Below are positions 1 to 9,412 of a stretch of DNA of 64,000 bases, piece by piece; within the stretch, counting starts at the first letter, position 1; every line of letters begins with the position of its first letter. The translations under genes and the position numbers were made by a program. The notes beneath the pieces are model-generated. The model saw only the letters and a list, made by a program, of their open reading frames with translations, made no database searches and was not told the origin of the DNA. The stretch comes from Desulfarculus baarsii DSM 2075 (GTDB taxonomy: Bacteria; Desulfobacterota; Desulfarculia; Desulfarculales; Desulfarculaceae). The stretch is taken from contig NC_014365.1 in NCBI RefSeq assembly GCF_000143965.1, positions 1,639,501-1,703,500 of the forward strand. The letters run 5' to 3'.

Positions 1-1
1 G

Positions 2-1453
2 CCGATATTCATCGGCGAGGGCGATTCGCCCTTTGCCCAGCGCAAGTTCAACATGGGCGACCCCCAGGGCGGCTTCAAGGAAAACCCCACCAGCGTCTCG
101 GTGGGCGGCGCCTTTTTGGCCAAGAACAAATCCGGCGGCGAGGACTGGCTGTTTTATCTGGCCAAATACGAACTGACCGAGGGCCAATATTACGCCGTGA
201 TGGGCCTGCCCCAGGGCGCGGACAAGGCCCTTTTGCACAGCCGCAAACCCATGGCCGGGCTTAGTTGGTTCCAGGCCAACGAGTTTGTCGATCGTTACAA
301 TCAGTGGTTGTTCGCCAACGCCAAGGACAAGCTGCCGGCCCAGGGCGGCCAGCCGGGCTATGTCCGCCTGCCCAGCGAGGCCGAGTGGGAGTTTGCCGCC
401 CGGGGAGGCGCGGCGGTGTCATCCGATGTTTTCGACCGCCGTCACCCTTACGACAAGCCCCTGGAGCAGTGCGAGTGGTTCGCCGGGGCCAAGTCCTCGC
501 ACAACGTGGTCAAGGACGTGGGGTTGCTGGCCCCCAACCCCCTGGGCCTGCACGACATGCTGGGCAACGTCTGCGAGATGACCCACGGGCTCTATCAGGT
601 GGAGTACTATCAGGGCCGCAACGGCGGGTTCACGGCCAGGGGCGGCCACTTTCTGACCGACGAGAAAAGCCTGCGTTCGGCCATGCGCGCCGAGCAGCCG
701 TTTTACCTGGCTGGCGGCGGCCAGATCAAGGCCAACGCCAAGCCGACCATGGGCCTGCGCCTGGCCTTGGGCGGGGTGGTCTTTGCCGATCGCAACGCCG
801 TCCGCCAGATGGCCGAGGCCTGGGAAGGCTATCGAGCCGGCAAGGGCGCGGCGCTGCCGGCGGCGGTTTCGGTCAGTCCCACCAGCGCCCAGGCCGGCGT
901 CAAGGGCCGTGACGCCATGGAGCACCTGGCCCGGCTGAAAAAAGAGTTGGCCGGCCAGGCCCTTTCGCCGGGGGCGGCCCAGCAGTTGGGCTTGTTGGAG
1001 GCGTCGCTGGGCAATATCGAATTCGTGCTCAAGCAGGCCGATGAAGACTCGGCCTACGCCTGGGCCAAGATCGCCGCTGAGCGCGGATTTTTTCTGCAGC
1101 GCGAACTGGCCAAGTTGCCGACGATCCAGCGGCTGATGACCATTGCCCAGGACGGCGGGCGCACGGCCATGGTCGAGAAATACAAAGAGCGCCTGAACGA
1201 GTTCCAGGCCAACATCGACGAGGCCATGTCGACTTATTCCGAGTCGTTTCGCCAGCTAGACAAGATCAGCCCCCCGGCCGTGGACGCCGGCTTCACCAAG
1301 TACGCCAAGTTTTTGCTGGAGCGCCAGGCCGCTGCTCAACTCAGTTCGCTGAAGGTCGTGCGTGAGCAATACGCCGCCTTCAACAAGGAGAAACGGGCCA
1401 ACCCCGAGTTGTGGCGCAAGCAGTTCGAGGCCCTTGGTCAGGGGGCGCAATAG
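2..1453 (+). CDS. Sulfatase-modifying-factor-like (FGE/SUMF1 domain) protein, 5' truncated
   Basis: The frame is open to the window edge, so the true start lies upstream; the first ATG inside the window (53) is probably internal. The N-terminal half carries formylglycine-generating-enzyme-fold signatures: GLSWFQANEF, RLPSEAEWEFAARGG, GLHDMLGNVCEM and a late ARGGHF...RSAMR block. The last ~200 residues are a charged, mostly helical extension not normally part of this fold. Members either oxidise sulfatase cysteine to formylglycine or, more often in bacteria, act as ligand-binding or envelope proteins. No adjacent sulfatase is visible, and two lipoproteins and a protease follow on the same strand, so an envelope role is likelier than sulfatase maturation. 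The fold is clear; the function is inferred. Confidence 0.8.
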   Translation, partial: PIFIGEGDSPFAQRKFNMGDPQGGFKENPTSVSVGGAFLAKNKSGGEDWLFYLAKYELTEGQYYAVMGLPQGADKALLHSRKPMAGLSWFQANEFVDRYNQWLFANAKDKLPAQGGQPGYVRLPSEAEWEFAARGGAAVSSDVFDRRHPYDKPLEQCEWFAGAKSSHNVVKDVGLLAPNPLGLHDMLGNVCEMTHGLYQVEYYQGRNGGFTARGGHFLTDEKSLRSAMRAEQPFYLAGGGQIKANAKPTMGLRLALGGVVFADRNAVRQMAEAWEGYRAGKGAALPAAVSVSPTSAQAGVKGRDAMEHLARLKKELAGQALSPGAAQQLGLLEASLGNIEFVLKQADEDSAYAWAKIAAERGFFLQRELAKLPTIQRLMTIAQDGGRTAMVEKYKERLNEFQANIDEAMSTYSESFRQLDKISPPAVDAGFTKYAKFLLERQAAAQLSSLKVVREQYAAFNKEKRANPELWRKQFEALGQGAQ

Positions 1454-1455
1454 GC

Positions 1456-1484
1456 TTGGCAAAGGGCCTGGCGTGGCTGATAAT
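1456..1484 (+). promoter_or_regulatory. Candidate sigma70 promoter for the lipoprotein genes
   Basis: TTGGCA (1456-1461) and GATAAT (1479-1484) are separated by 17 bases. They lie just after the stop of the upstream gene and about 70 bases before the lipoprotein start at 1551. Confidence 0.5.
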
Positions 1485-1550
1485 TTTATATTACGATACA
1501 TGGCCGATGCTGATGAACACACCGGCGTTTGCCGTAATGGGAGGGCGATC

Positions 1551-2222
1551 ATGAAAAAAATCGGCGTGTTGATGTTGGTGGGCGCTTTCTTGCTTTCCTC
1601 GGTGGCTGGCTGCGCCAACATCCAGAACGACCAGACCCGCACCAAAACCGAAGGCACGCTGGTGGGCGCGGGCGCGGGCGCGGTGGTCGGCGGCGTGCTG
1701 GGTCAGCTCATTGGCGGCAACACCACGGCCACGCTGGTGGGCGCGGGCGTGGGCGCGCTGGTTGGTTCGGCGGCCGGATTCGCCTACGGCTCCCACGTGG
1801 CCAACGAAAAGGCCAAATACGCCAAGCAGGAAGACTGGCTCAACGCCTGCATCGCCAGCGCCCAGAAGGTCAACGCCGACACCAGGGCCTACAACGACCG
1901 CCTGGCCTCCGAAGTGCGCTCCCTGGACGCCGAAACACAACGTCTGGCCCGGGCCTACGATCAAAAGAAAGCCCAGAAATCCCAGTTGCTGGCCGAAAAG
2001 AAGAAGGTCGACAAGTCCCTGGCCACGGCCAAGCAGAAGTTGGAGCGGGCCAAGTACGAACTCAGCACGCAGCAAAAGGTTCTGGCCGACGCCAGGAGCG
2101 CGGGCAAGGCCCAGCACGCGGCCAGGCTGGACCAGCAGATCAATCAGCTCAAGGCCCAGATCGCCGAACTGGAGGGTCACACCCAGTCGCTGGCCTCGAT
2201 GTCGGCGCGCATGTCGGTCTGA
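1551..2222 (+). CDS. Glycine-zipper lipoprotein with coiled coil
   Basis: Predicted 223-residue lipoprotein. ATG 1551 was chosen because it follows GGGAGG and begins a typical lipoprotein signal (MKKIGVLMLVGAFLLSSVAGC, Cys about residue 21). Residues ~38-80 form a glycine-zipper hairpin: two Gly/Ala/Val-rich segments with GxGxG spacing, as in SlyB and OmpA-linked 2TM glycine-zipper proteins. The rest (~90-215) is charged and rich in Ala, Lys, Gln and Glu, strongly suggesting coiled coil. A similar coiled-coil lipoprotein follows directly. Probable role is membrane-anchored envelope structure; no enzyme motif is seen. Confidence 0.8.
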   Translation: MKKIGVLMLVGAFLLSSVAGCANIQNDQTRTKTEGTLVGAGAGAVVGGVLGQLIGGNTTATLVGAGVGALVGSAAGFAYGSHVANEKAKYAKQEDWLNACIASAQKVNADTRAYNDRLASEVRSLDAETQRLARAYDQKKAQKSQLLAEKKKVDKSLATAKQKLERAKYELSTQQKVLADARSAGKAQHAARLDQQINQLKAQIAELEGHTQSLASMSARMSV

Positions 2223-2267
2223 TAAGCTTTACTCATGCTATTTGGCACTGTTAGCCGGAGGTGCATC

Positions 2268-2762
2268 GTGCCTAAATATCTAGCGCCCTTGGCCCTGCTG
2301 GCCTGCCTGCTGGCGGCCGGCTGCGCCACCACCGAAGACCCGCGCACCGGCGGATTGTTCGGCTACAACCCCGAGGCCTATCAGCGGCGCGCCCAATCCC
2401 AGGAGGCCCAGCTTCAGGCCTTGCAGCAAGAACAGATGCAAGGCCAGCAGACCAGGGGCTACCTGGAGCAACAGCGCGCGCAAAAGCTCCAGGAAAAACA
2501 ACGGATGGAGCAAGATCTCGCCGCCTTGGAAGGCGATGTGGCCAAGCTCCAACGCAAGATCGATCGCGCCACGCTCGACACCAAGGCCCAACGCGATCGC
2601 TACGCGCGCATCAAGCGCGAGTTGAATAGCGTCAACGCCGAGATAGCCCGCCTGAAGAAGGCCGCCAGCCCGGCAAACGAGGCCAGGATTCAAGAGATCA
2701 AGCGCTTGCAGAAGAAACTCGACGGCCTGCTGCAAGAGGCCGAGGCCCTCTCCAGGATGTAA
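2268..2762 (+). CDS. Small coiled-coil lipoprotein
   Basis: About 164 residues. I prefer GTG 2268, placed after CCGGAGG, to the upstream in-frame ATG 2235, because it gives a normal signal peptide (VPKYLAPLALLACLLAAGC) with lipobox LAAGC. The mature part is nearly all Gln/Glu/Lys/Arg/Leu with heptad-like spacing, so one long coiled coil. It lies 45 bases behind the glycine-zipper lipoprotein and is probably co-transcribed. No family name is recognised; an envelope spacer or partner of the preceding protein is plausible but unproven. Confidence 0.75.
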   Translation: MPKYLAPLALLACLLAAGCATTEDPRTGGLFGYNPEAYQRRAQSQEAQLQALQQEQMQGQQTRGYLEQQRAQKLQEKQRMEQDLAALEGDVAKLQRKIDRATLDTKAQRDRYARIKRELNSVNAEIARLKKAASPANEARIQEIKRLQKKLDGLLQEAEALSRM

Positions 2763-2817
2763 AGCCGTCGCCGGCCCTGGCCTTGCGGCCGGGCAGCCGG
2801 CGACAAGGCCGAGTGCC

Positions 2818-3933
2818 ATGTTTCGCCTCAAATTGATCGTCGTGGCCCTGTGCCTGAGCGCGTTTTCGTGGGCCCAGGCCGCGGCCGACGACTTGGCCTG
2901 GACCTCCGACCGGGCCGCGCTTTTGTTTTACGAGGCCATGACCGCCCTGCAAAAAAACGCCCTGCGCCCGCCCGCGCCCCTGGATGAGGCCAGGCGGGCC
3001 ATCGGCGCGGCGGCCAGGGGCCTGGACGAGTTTTCGGCCTATTGGCCGCGCGAGGAGTACGAGGCCTTCAAGCGGGCGGCCGACCCCTCCTTCGCCGGCG
3101 TGGGCATGGAGATCTGGGCCGATGAAAGCGGCGCGGTGATCTGCATCCCCAAACCAGGCGGCCCGGCGCAAAAGGCTGGCGTGGCCTACGGCGACCGCCT
3201 GATCAGCGTCGACGGCAAACCCGTCGCGGCCGAGGCCGTCTATGCGGCCGGGGCCATGATCCGCGGCCAGGCCGGCTCCACCGTGCGTTTGGGCCTGTTG
3301 GGCCAGGGCGGCCGGCGCAAGAACGTTTCCATCATCCGCGCCAAACAGGCCTTTCGCACCGTGGAGTCGACCCGGGAAGGCGGCGCGCCGCGCCTGAGGA
3401 TCAGCTCTTTCACCAACAATACGCCGGCCGAACTGGCCGAGGCCCTGGGCCGGCTGGGCGCGGCCAAGGTCGTGGTCATCGATCTGCGGGGCAACGTGGG
3501 CGGCGACATGTTCGCGGCCATGGAGGCGGCGGGCAAGCTCTTGCCCGTGGGCGCGCCGTTGTTGACCCTGCGCCAGCGCGGCGGCGAAACGGCCTACAAA
3601 AACGTCGGGCGGCCGCTGAACCTGACCAGCCGGCTTTTTGTCTGGCAAGACAAGCGCACCGCCAGCGCGGCCGAGGTGTTTGTCGCGGCTTTGACGCGGA
3701 ACAAACGGGCGACGAGCATCGGCCAGACCAGCTTCGGCAAGGGCGTGGCCCAGAAAATCGTCGAGCTTTCGGATGGCTCGGCGCTTTTGGTCACCTACGC
3801 CGAGCTGATTCCGCCGGGCGGCCGGGCCTATCACGGCCATGGCCTGCGGCCCGACCGCGCCCTGGCCCCCGGCGCTGACGCCTCGGACAGGGCCTATGCC
3901 CTGGCCACCGCCGCCGCCATGAGCGCCAAATGA
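2818..3933 (+). CDS. S41 family C-terminal processing protease with PDZ domain
   Basis: A 371-residue exported protease. Residues 1-22 are a signal peptide (cleavage near AQAAADD). A PDZ domain covers ~92-160 (FAGVGMEI, GPAQKAGVAYGD), and the S41 catalytic domain runs ~190-345. IDLRGNVGGD (221-230) is the conserved strand. TASAAEVF supplies the expected nucleophile Ser283 and SFGKGVAQ the catalytic Lys308, matching the Ser-Lys dyad of CtpA/Tsp. It is shorter than typical CtpA because N- and C-terminal extensions are absent. The two coiled-coil lipoproteins directly upstream resemble adaptor or substrate partners, but that link is inference. Confidence 0.9.
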   Translation: MFRLKLIVVALCLSAFSWAQAAADDLAWTSDRAALLFYEAMTALQKNALRPPAPLDEARRAIGAAARGLDEFSAYWPREEYEAFKRAADPSFAGVGMEIWADESGAVICIPKPGGPAQKAGVAYGDRLISVDGKPVAAEAVYAAGAMIRGQAGSTVRLGLLGQGGRRKNVSIIRAKQAFRTVESTREGGAPRLRISSFTNNTPAELAEALGRLGAAKVVVIDLRGNVGGDMFAAMEAAGKLLPVGAPLLTLRQRGGETAYKNVGRPLNLTSRLFVWQDKRTASAAEVFVAALTRNKRATSIGQTSFGKGVAQKIVELSDGSALLVTYAELIPPGGRAYHGHGLRPDRALAPGADASDRAYALATAAAMSAK

Positions 3934-3948
3934 GGCCGTCCGTCGCCC

Positions 3949-3976
3949 TTGACAGCGCCGCGCGGTGTAGTATAAA
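3949..3976 (+). promoter_or_regulatory. Strong sigma70-type promoter
   Basis: Consensus TTGACA (3949-3954), 16-base spacer, TATAAA (3971-3976). Transcription should start near 3983, over 300 bases before rsgA, in a stretch with no long gene. This implies either an independent RNA or a long leader. Confidence 0.65.
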
Positions 3977-3982
3977 TCATCA

Positions 3983-4280
3983 ACGGAACCTGACAGTGAG
4001 GTTGGATGTTTAGCAAATCGATGGATATTGCCGCAATCGCCGCCGACAAGGGGGTCAACCCTCTGTTGGCCGATCGCTCATAGCGCGGCGCTATCCCCCC
4101 AAAAGCCCTTCGCTTTTGACGGCGGGCGGGACGCTCGTTCCGCCTTGCGCCGATCTCTGATCGACAGCCCATGGTTGTTCCCCTCGTTGGGCGGCCTTTC
4201 CCTACGCCAAAAATCAGGAATACGCCACAGCGCCTGACGCTTCACCACGCCTCCGCGTGGCCCGTCGCGCCGCGGTGAAA
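3983..4280 (+). other. Hairpin-rich non-coding segment, candidate RNA gene or rsgA leader
   Basis: No long convincing reading frame lies here. Several perfect or near-perfect stem-loops occur in series: GGTCAAC/GTTGGCC around 4055-4074 (one G-U pair), AGCG/CGCT at 4082-4092, AAAAGC/GCTTTT at 4101-4117, GGCGGGAC/GTTCCGCC at 4125-4144 (8 bp, four-base loop) and CCACG/CGTGG at 4245-4260. The strong promoter at 3949-3976 points into it. It lacks the landmarks of tmRNA, RNase P RNA and SRP RNA. A 6S-like RNA or a translated leader remains possible; I could not identify a family. Confidence 0.4.
4006..4083 (+). CDS. Possible 25-codon leader peptide
   Basis: ATG 4006 is preceded by TGAGG at suitable distance and encodes 25 residues (begins MFSKSMDIAA, ends LLADRS) before TAG. 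It starts ~23 bases after the predicted transcription start. Downstream hairpins begin just before its stop codon, an arrangement reminiscent of leader-peptide attenuators, but no run of regulatory codons is present. It may be a chance frame inside a structured RNA. Confidence 0.25.
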   Translation: MFSKSMDIAAIAADKGVNPLLADRS

Positions 4281-4309
4281 CCGTGGGTGAAAACCAATGG
4301 GATTCGGCA

Positions 4310-5410
4310 ATGAAAATCGAGAGTTATCCAGACACAAGCAGTAGCATCGAACACTTGACGCGCATGGGCTGGAACGCCCATTTCCAGGCGCGGGCGGAAT
4401 CGTTGGCCGGTGATGGGGCCAGCCCGGCCAGGGTTGTCGGGGTGAGCAAAAACAGCTTTCGCCTCGGCGACGGCCAAAGCGAATGGCTGGCCAGCCTGGC
4501 CGGCCGGCTCAAGCACGAGGCCGACGGCGCGCGGCCGGTCACGGGCGATTGGGTCATGGCGAGGGACTCGTTGATCAGCGGGGTGCTGGAGCGGCAAAAC
4601 GTCCTGTCCAGGGGCGCTTCGGGCGCGCGCGGCAGCCAAAACGCGCGGCCGCGCCATGAACAGGTGATCGCGGCCAATCTGGACGCCGTGTTCATCGTCT
4701 GCGGCCTTGACCGCGACTACAACCCGCGCCGCCTGGAGCGTTACCTGACCCTGGTCTACAACTGCGGCCTTAATCCCGTCATCGTCCTGACCAAGGCCGA
4801 CCTGCACGACGATCCAACGCTTTTTGTCGGCGAGGTGGAGGAGTTGGCGCTGGGCGTGCCCATCCATCTGGTTTCGGCGGCCGATGACGACGGCCTGGTC
4901 GCTCTGGCGCCGTATCTGTCGCCTGGCCGAACCGTCACGATGGTGGGCTCTTCCGGCGCGGGCAAGTCAACCCTGGTCAACCGGCTTTTCGGGCGAGCAG
5001 TGCAGCTTACCGGCGCCATCAGCAACCATGTGGGCAAGGGCAAACACACCACCACCTCTCGCGACCTAATCGTCATGCCCCAGGGAGGGATGCTCATCGA
5101 CAACCCCGGCATACGAGAAATAGCCTTCTGGGAGGTCGATAGCGGTGTCGAGTCCGTCTTTCCCGAGATCGAAAAGCTTGCTCTGGGATGCCGCTTTGCA
5201 GATTGTAGCCATATCAACGAGCCCGGTTGTCGGGTGCTGGAGGCGGTAGCCAGCGGCGAACTGGCCGAGGGCCGGCTGGAAAACTATCGCAAAATGAAGC
5301 GCGAAATGGAATACCTGGCCCAGCGCCAGCACAAAAGCGCCGAGCGCGTGGAAAAAGAGCGCTGGAAAGATGTCGCCTTGCAAGTCAAAGCCCTGAAAAA
5401 GAGGCGATGA
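4310..5410 (+). CDS. rsgA: Ribosome small subunit-dependent GTPase RsgA (YjeQ)
   Basis: A 366-residue ribosome-maturation GTPase acting on the 30S subunit. It shows the family's circularly permuted motif order: TKAD (G4, 161-164) comes before GSSGAGKST (P-loop, 213-221) and DNPG (G3, 264-267). The N-terminal ~110 residues match the OB-fold part. The C-terminal zinc site is C294, C299, H301, C307 (C-x4-C-x-H-x5-C). ATG 4310 was chosen over an in-frame GTG at 4283; neither has a strong ribosome site, GGGA before 4310 being the better. It is divergent from the kdsC operon and ends before a strong terminator stem. Confidence 0.93.
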   Translation: MKIESYPDTSSSIEHLTRMGWNAHFQARAESLAGDGASPARVVGVSKNSFRLGDGQSEWLASLAGRLKHEADGARPVTGDWVMARDSLISGVLERQNVLSRGASGARGSQNARPRHEQVIAANLDAVFIVCGLDRDYNPRRLERYLTLVYNCGLNPVIVLTKADLHDDPTLFVGEVEELALGVPIHLVSAADDDGLVALAPYLSPGRTVTMVGSSGAGKSTLVNRLFGRAVQLTGAISNHVGKGKHTTTSRDLIVMPQGGMLIDNPGIREIAFWEVDSGVESVFPEIEKLALGCRFADCSHINEPGCRVLEAVASGELAEGRLENYRKMKREMEYLAQRQHKSAERVEKERWKDVALQVKALKKRR

Positions 5411-5432
5411 GGCGCACGAGGCAATAAACAAA

Positions 5433-5473
5433 CCGCGCGGCGTCGGGCGAGCAACCCGTCCGACGCCGCGCGG
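5433..5473 (-). terminator. 14-bp stem terminator, mainly for pyrG-kdsA-kdsC
   Basis: CCGCGCGGCGTCGG (5433-5446) pairs perfectly with its complement at 5460-5473 around a 13-base loop. On the minus strand the stem is followed by a T-rich stretch (TTTGTTTATT), so it should terminate the kdsC operon; it also sits just beyond rsgA. Confidence 0.75.
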
Positions 5474-5501
5474 CCGATCAGCCTTGGCCCGCCGCTGGCG
5501 G

Positions 5502-6029
5502 CTAGTAATAGCGGGCGGTCACTTCGGCCCACTTGCCCTGGGCCTTGAGGATCAGCTCCACCGCCTGGCGCACCGCCCCCCGGCCGCCGGGCTTGTCGGC
5601 GACCCAGTGGGCCGCGCGGACGGCCTCCGGGTCGGCGTCGGCCGGGGCCATGGCCAGGCCGGCCACGCGCATGGGCGGCAGATCGATGAGATCATCGCCC
5701 ATGTAGGCCACCTGGCTGGGCTCCAGGCCGCGCTGGGCAATAACATCCAGAAAAACCGGCAGTTTGACCTTGGATTGCTCGATGAGCTGATCCACGCCCA
5801 GCTCCTGGGCGCGCACGCGGTTGGCCTGGCAGCCGCGGCCCGAAAGCCAGATCAGGCCATGGCCGGCCCTTTGCCACAGCTTGAGGCCGTGGCCGTCGCG
5901 CACGTCGAAGAACTTGATCTCGCCGCCGGACGCATCGTAGACCACCCGGCCGTCGGTGAGCACGCCGTCGACATCCAGCACCAACAATTTGATCCGGGCC
6001 GCCCGCTCTTGCACGTCGCCGCCGCTCAC
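5502..6029 (-). CDS. kdsC: 3-deoxy-D-manno-octulosonate 8-phosphate phosphatase KdsC
   Basis: A 175-residue HAD phosphatase that dephosphorylates Kdo-8-P to Kdo for lipid A core synthesis. Visible motifs are DVDGVLTDG (nucleophile D19, acid/base D21), LSGR (62-65), a lysine near 87-89 and GDDLID (111-116). There is no cap domain, as expected for this tetrameric subclass. The GTG start at 6029 overlaps the kdsA stop by four bases (GTGA), indicating translational coupling. It is last in the pyrG-kdsA-kdsC operon, directly after the enzyme making its substrate. Confidence 0.93.
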   Translation of the reverse strand: MSGGDVQERAARIKLLVLDVDGVLTDGRVVYDASGGEIKFFDVRDGHGLKLWQRAGHGLIWLSGRGCQANRVRAQELGVDQLIEQSKVKLPVFLDVIAQRGLEPSQVAYMGDDLIDLPPMRVAGLAMAPADADPEAVRAAHWVADKPGGRGAVRQAVELILKAQGKWAEVTARYY

Positions 6030-6862
6030 GCCTCGCCTCCGTTGATCAACTCGTAAATGGCCAGCAACTGCTTCATCAGCGCCTCGACTTGATCGAGAGG
6101 CAGGCTGTTGGGGCCGTCGCACAGGGCCTGGTCGGGGTTGGGGTGGACCTCCATGAACACGCCGTGGGCCCCGGCAGCCACGGCGGCCCGGGCCAGGGTG
6201 GCCACGAAACGCCGGTCGCCGCCGCTGCAACCGCCCTGGCCGCTGGGCAGTTGCACGCTGTGGGTGGCGTCGAAGACCACGGGGCAACCGCTCTGGCCCA
6301 TGATGGCCAGGCCGCGCATGTCCACCACCAGGTTGTTGTAGCCGAAGCTGAAGCCCCGTTCGGTCAGCCAGACGTCGCGGTTGCCGGTCTCCAACACCTT
6401 TTGCGCCAGCGGGCCCACGTCGTGGGGGGCCACGAACTGGCCCTTTTTGACGTTGACGGGCTTGCCTGTCCGGCCGGCGGCCTGCAACAGGTCGGTCTGG
6501 CGGCACAAAAAGGCCGGGATCTGCAACACGTCCAGCACCTGGGCCGCCGCCGCGGCCTGATCGGGGGCATGGACGTCGCTGATGACGGGCAGGCCGCTCT
6601 GGCGGCGGACGTCTTCGAGGATGCGCAGGCCCTGGTCCAGGCCCGGCCCGCGAAAGCTGCCCAGGCTGGTGCGGTTGGCCTTGTCGAAGCTGGACTTGAA
6701 CAACAGCGGCGCGCCGAGCCCATGGGCCACCTCGGCCAGACGTTCGGCCACGCCCAGGGCCAGGTCGCGGCTTTCCAGCACGCAGGGTCCGGCGATGAAA
6801 AACAGCCGGCGACGGCCAAAGGGCTGGCCGGCGATGATGGTCTGGTCGTTGGGCGCGCTCAT
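6026..6862 (-). CDS. kdsA: 2-dehydro-3-deoxyphosphooctonate aldolase KdsA (Kdo-8-P synthase)
   Basis: A 278-residue TIM-barrel enzyme condensing phosphoenolpyruvate and arabinose 5-phosphate to Kdo-8-P. Signatures include FFIAGPCVLES (21-31), KSSFDKANRTS, VKKGQFVAP and FDATHSVQ. Cys27 occupies the position that is Asn in the E. coli enzyme; in the family this Cys marks the metal-dependent class. The gene starts four bases after the pyrG stop and overlaps kdsC, so the three form one operon linking CTP supply (needed by KdsB) with Kdo synthesis. Confidence 0.96.
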   Translation of the reverse strand: MSAPNDQTIIAGQPFGRRRLFFIAGPCVLESRDLALGVAERLAEVAHGLGAPLLFKSSFDKANRTSLGSFRGPGLDQGLRILEDVRRQSGLPVISDVHAPDQAAAAAQVLDVLQIPAFLCRQTDLLQAAGRTGKPVNVKKGQFVAPHDVGPLAQKVLETGNRDVWLTERGFSFGYNNLVVDMRGLAIMGQSGCPVVFDATHSVQLPSGQGGCSGGDRRFVATLARAAVAAGAHGVFMEVHPNPDQALCDGPNSLPLDQVEALMKQLLAIYELINGGEA

Positions 6863-6866
6863 GGCT

Positions 6867-8507
<1,641 letters not shown>

Positions 8508-8817
8508 GGCCGCTCCAGGGCTGAAATGTGCACGCCGATGCTGGGCGTTATATTGTGCTCTACGTTATTTTTGTCGCCTAAGGTTCGTATATGACAAATA
8601 TAATGTCAAGCGGCAAAGTAAGTCCAGGCAAAAAAGGCGCGTTTGCTGGCGAGATAAAGTGCACTGTAACGCAAAGCGGTGATCATGGTTGACCTGTGAA
8701 GTAAACATGACCAATGGGTCAATGATGCTCTGACTGGTCGATTTTGTTCACACAAACGGGCTGAAACCTGCTATTTGATTAACAAGACAGTTACCTGCGC
8801 CAACAGGAGCCAGCCAG
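8508..8817. promoter_or_regulatory. Divergent intergenic region with inverted repeats
   Basis: This 310-base, AT-richer gap separates pyrG (minus) from the CBS-domain gene (plus) and must hold both promoters. Two small perfect inverted repeats stand out: TGACA-N7-TGTCA (8592-8608), overlapping TTGACA and TATATT elements read on the minus strand, and TGACC-N4-GGTCA (8708-8721). A further TGACC half site lies at 8690-8694. No confident -35/-10 pair could be assigned for either gene and no additional gene is seen. Confidence 0.45.
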
Positions 8818-9411
8818 ATGAAAGTGCGCGACCGCATGAGTTCGCCCGTGCAGACCACCACCCCCCAGGCGTCGGTGGATTCGGCCCTCAAAATGATGCG
8901 CGAACGGGACGTGCGTCACCTGCCCGTGCTGGAGCAGGGCCGCCTGGTGGGCCTGGTCACCGACACCGAACTGCGCACGGCCTGGTTCCCCTCGTTGCTG
9001 GACAAGCTAAACGTCAACGACGTCATGGTCAAACATCCCGTGACCATCGGGGCCGACGAGACGGTCTATCAGGCCGCCCGGCTGATCCACCACAACCGCA
9101 TCACCGGTCTGCCCGTGCTCGACGGCGGCAAGCTGGTGGGCATGATCACCCAGGCCGACATCCTGCAACTGCTCATCGAGACCCTGGGCCTGCTCGACGA
9201 AACCAGCCGCCTGGACGTGGTGCTCAGCGCCGACGAGGGCGCGCTGGAGCGGGCCCACGCGGTCATCGCCGCCAACGGCGGCCAGGTCATCAGCGTGGCC
9301 CAGCTTTCGGCGGCCCCCGCGCGGCGGGTCTATTCCTTCCGCCTGCGCCAGACCGACGTGGAGCCCATCAGGCAAGCTCTGCAAAAGGCCGGTCACCAGG
9401 TTATCAGTTGA
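8818..9411 (+). CDS. CBS-domain pair protein with C-terminal ACT-like domain
   Basis: A 197-residue predicted cytosolic regulator. Two CBS repeats (~1-55 and ~70-125) show DVRHLPVLEQGRLVGLVTD and ITGLPVLDGGKLVGMIT; CBS pairs usually bind adenine nucleotides or SAM. Residues ~140-197 look like an ACT or AcuB-type ligand-binding domain. Start is ATG 8818 after CAGGAG. The next gene (LarE-like) begins one base after the stop, so the two are co-transcribed. It may regulate a partner enzyme by energy state; the partner is not evident. Confidence 0.85.
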   Translation: MKVRDRMSSPVQTTTPQASVDSALKMMRERDVRHLPVLEQGRLVGLVTDTELRTAWFPSLLDKLNVNDVMVKHPVTIGADETVYQAARLIHHNRITGLPVLDGGKLVGMITQADILQLLIETLGLLDETSRLDVVLSADEGALERAHAVIAANGGQVISVAQLSAAPARRVYSFRLRQTDVEPIRQALQKAGHQVIS

Positions 9412-9412
9412 A

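Noticed and set aside
3894-4172. Minus-strand 92-codon frame opposite the structured region
   Set aside because: It overlaps the end of the S41 protease gene, has no ribosome site and runs through the hairpins. Its composition is arginine-rich noise.
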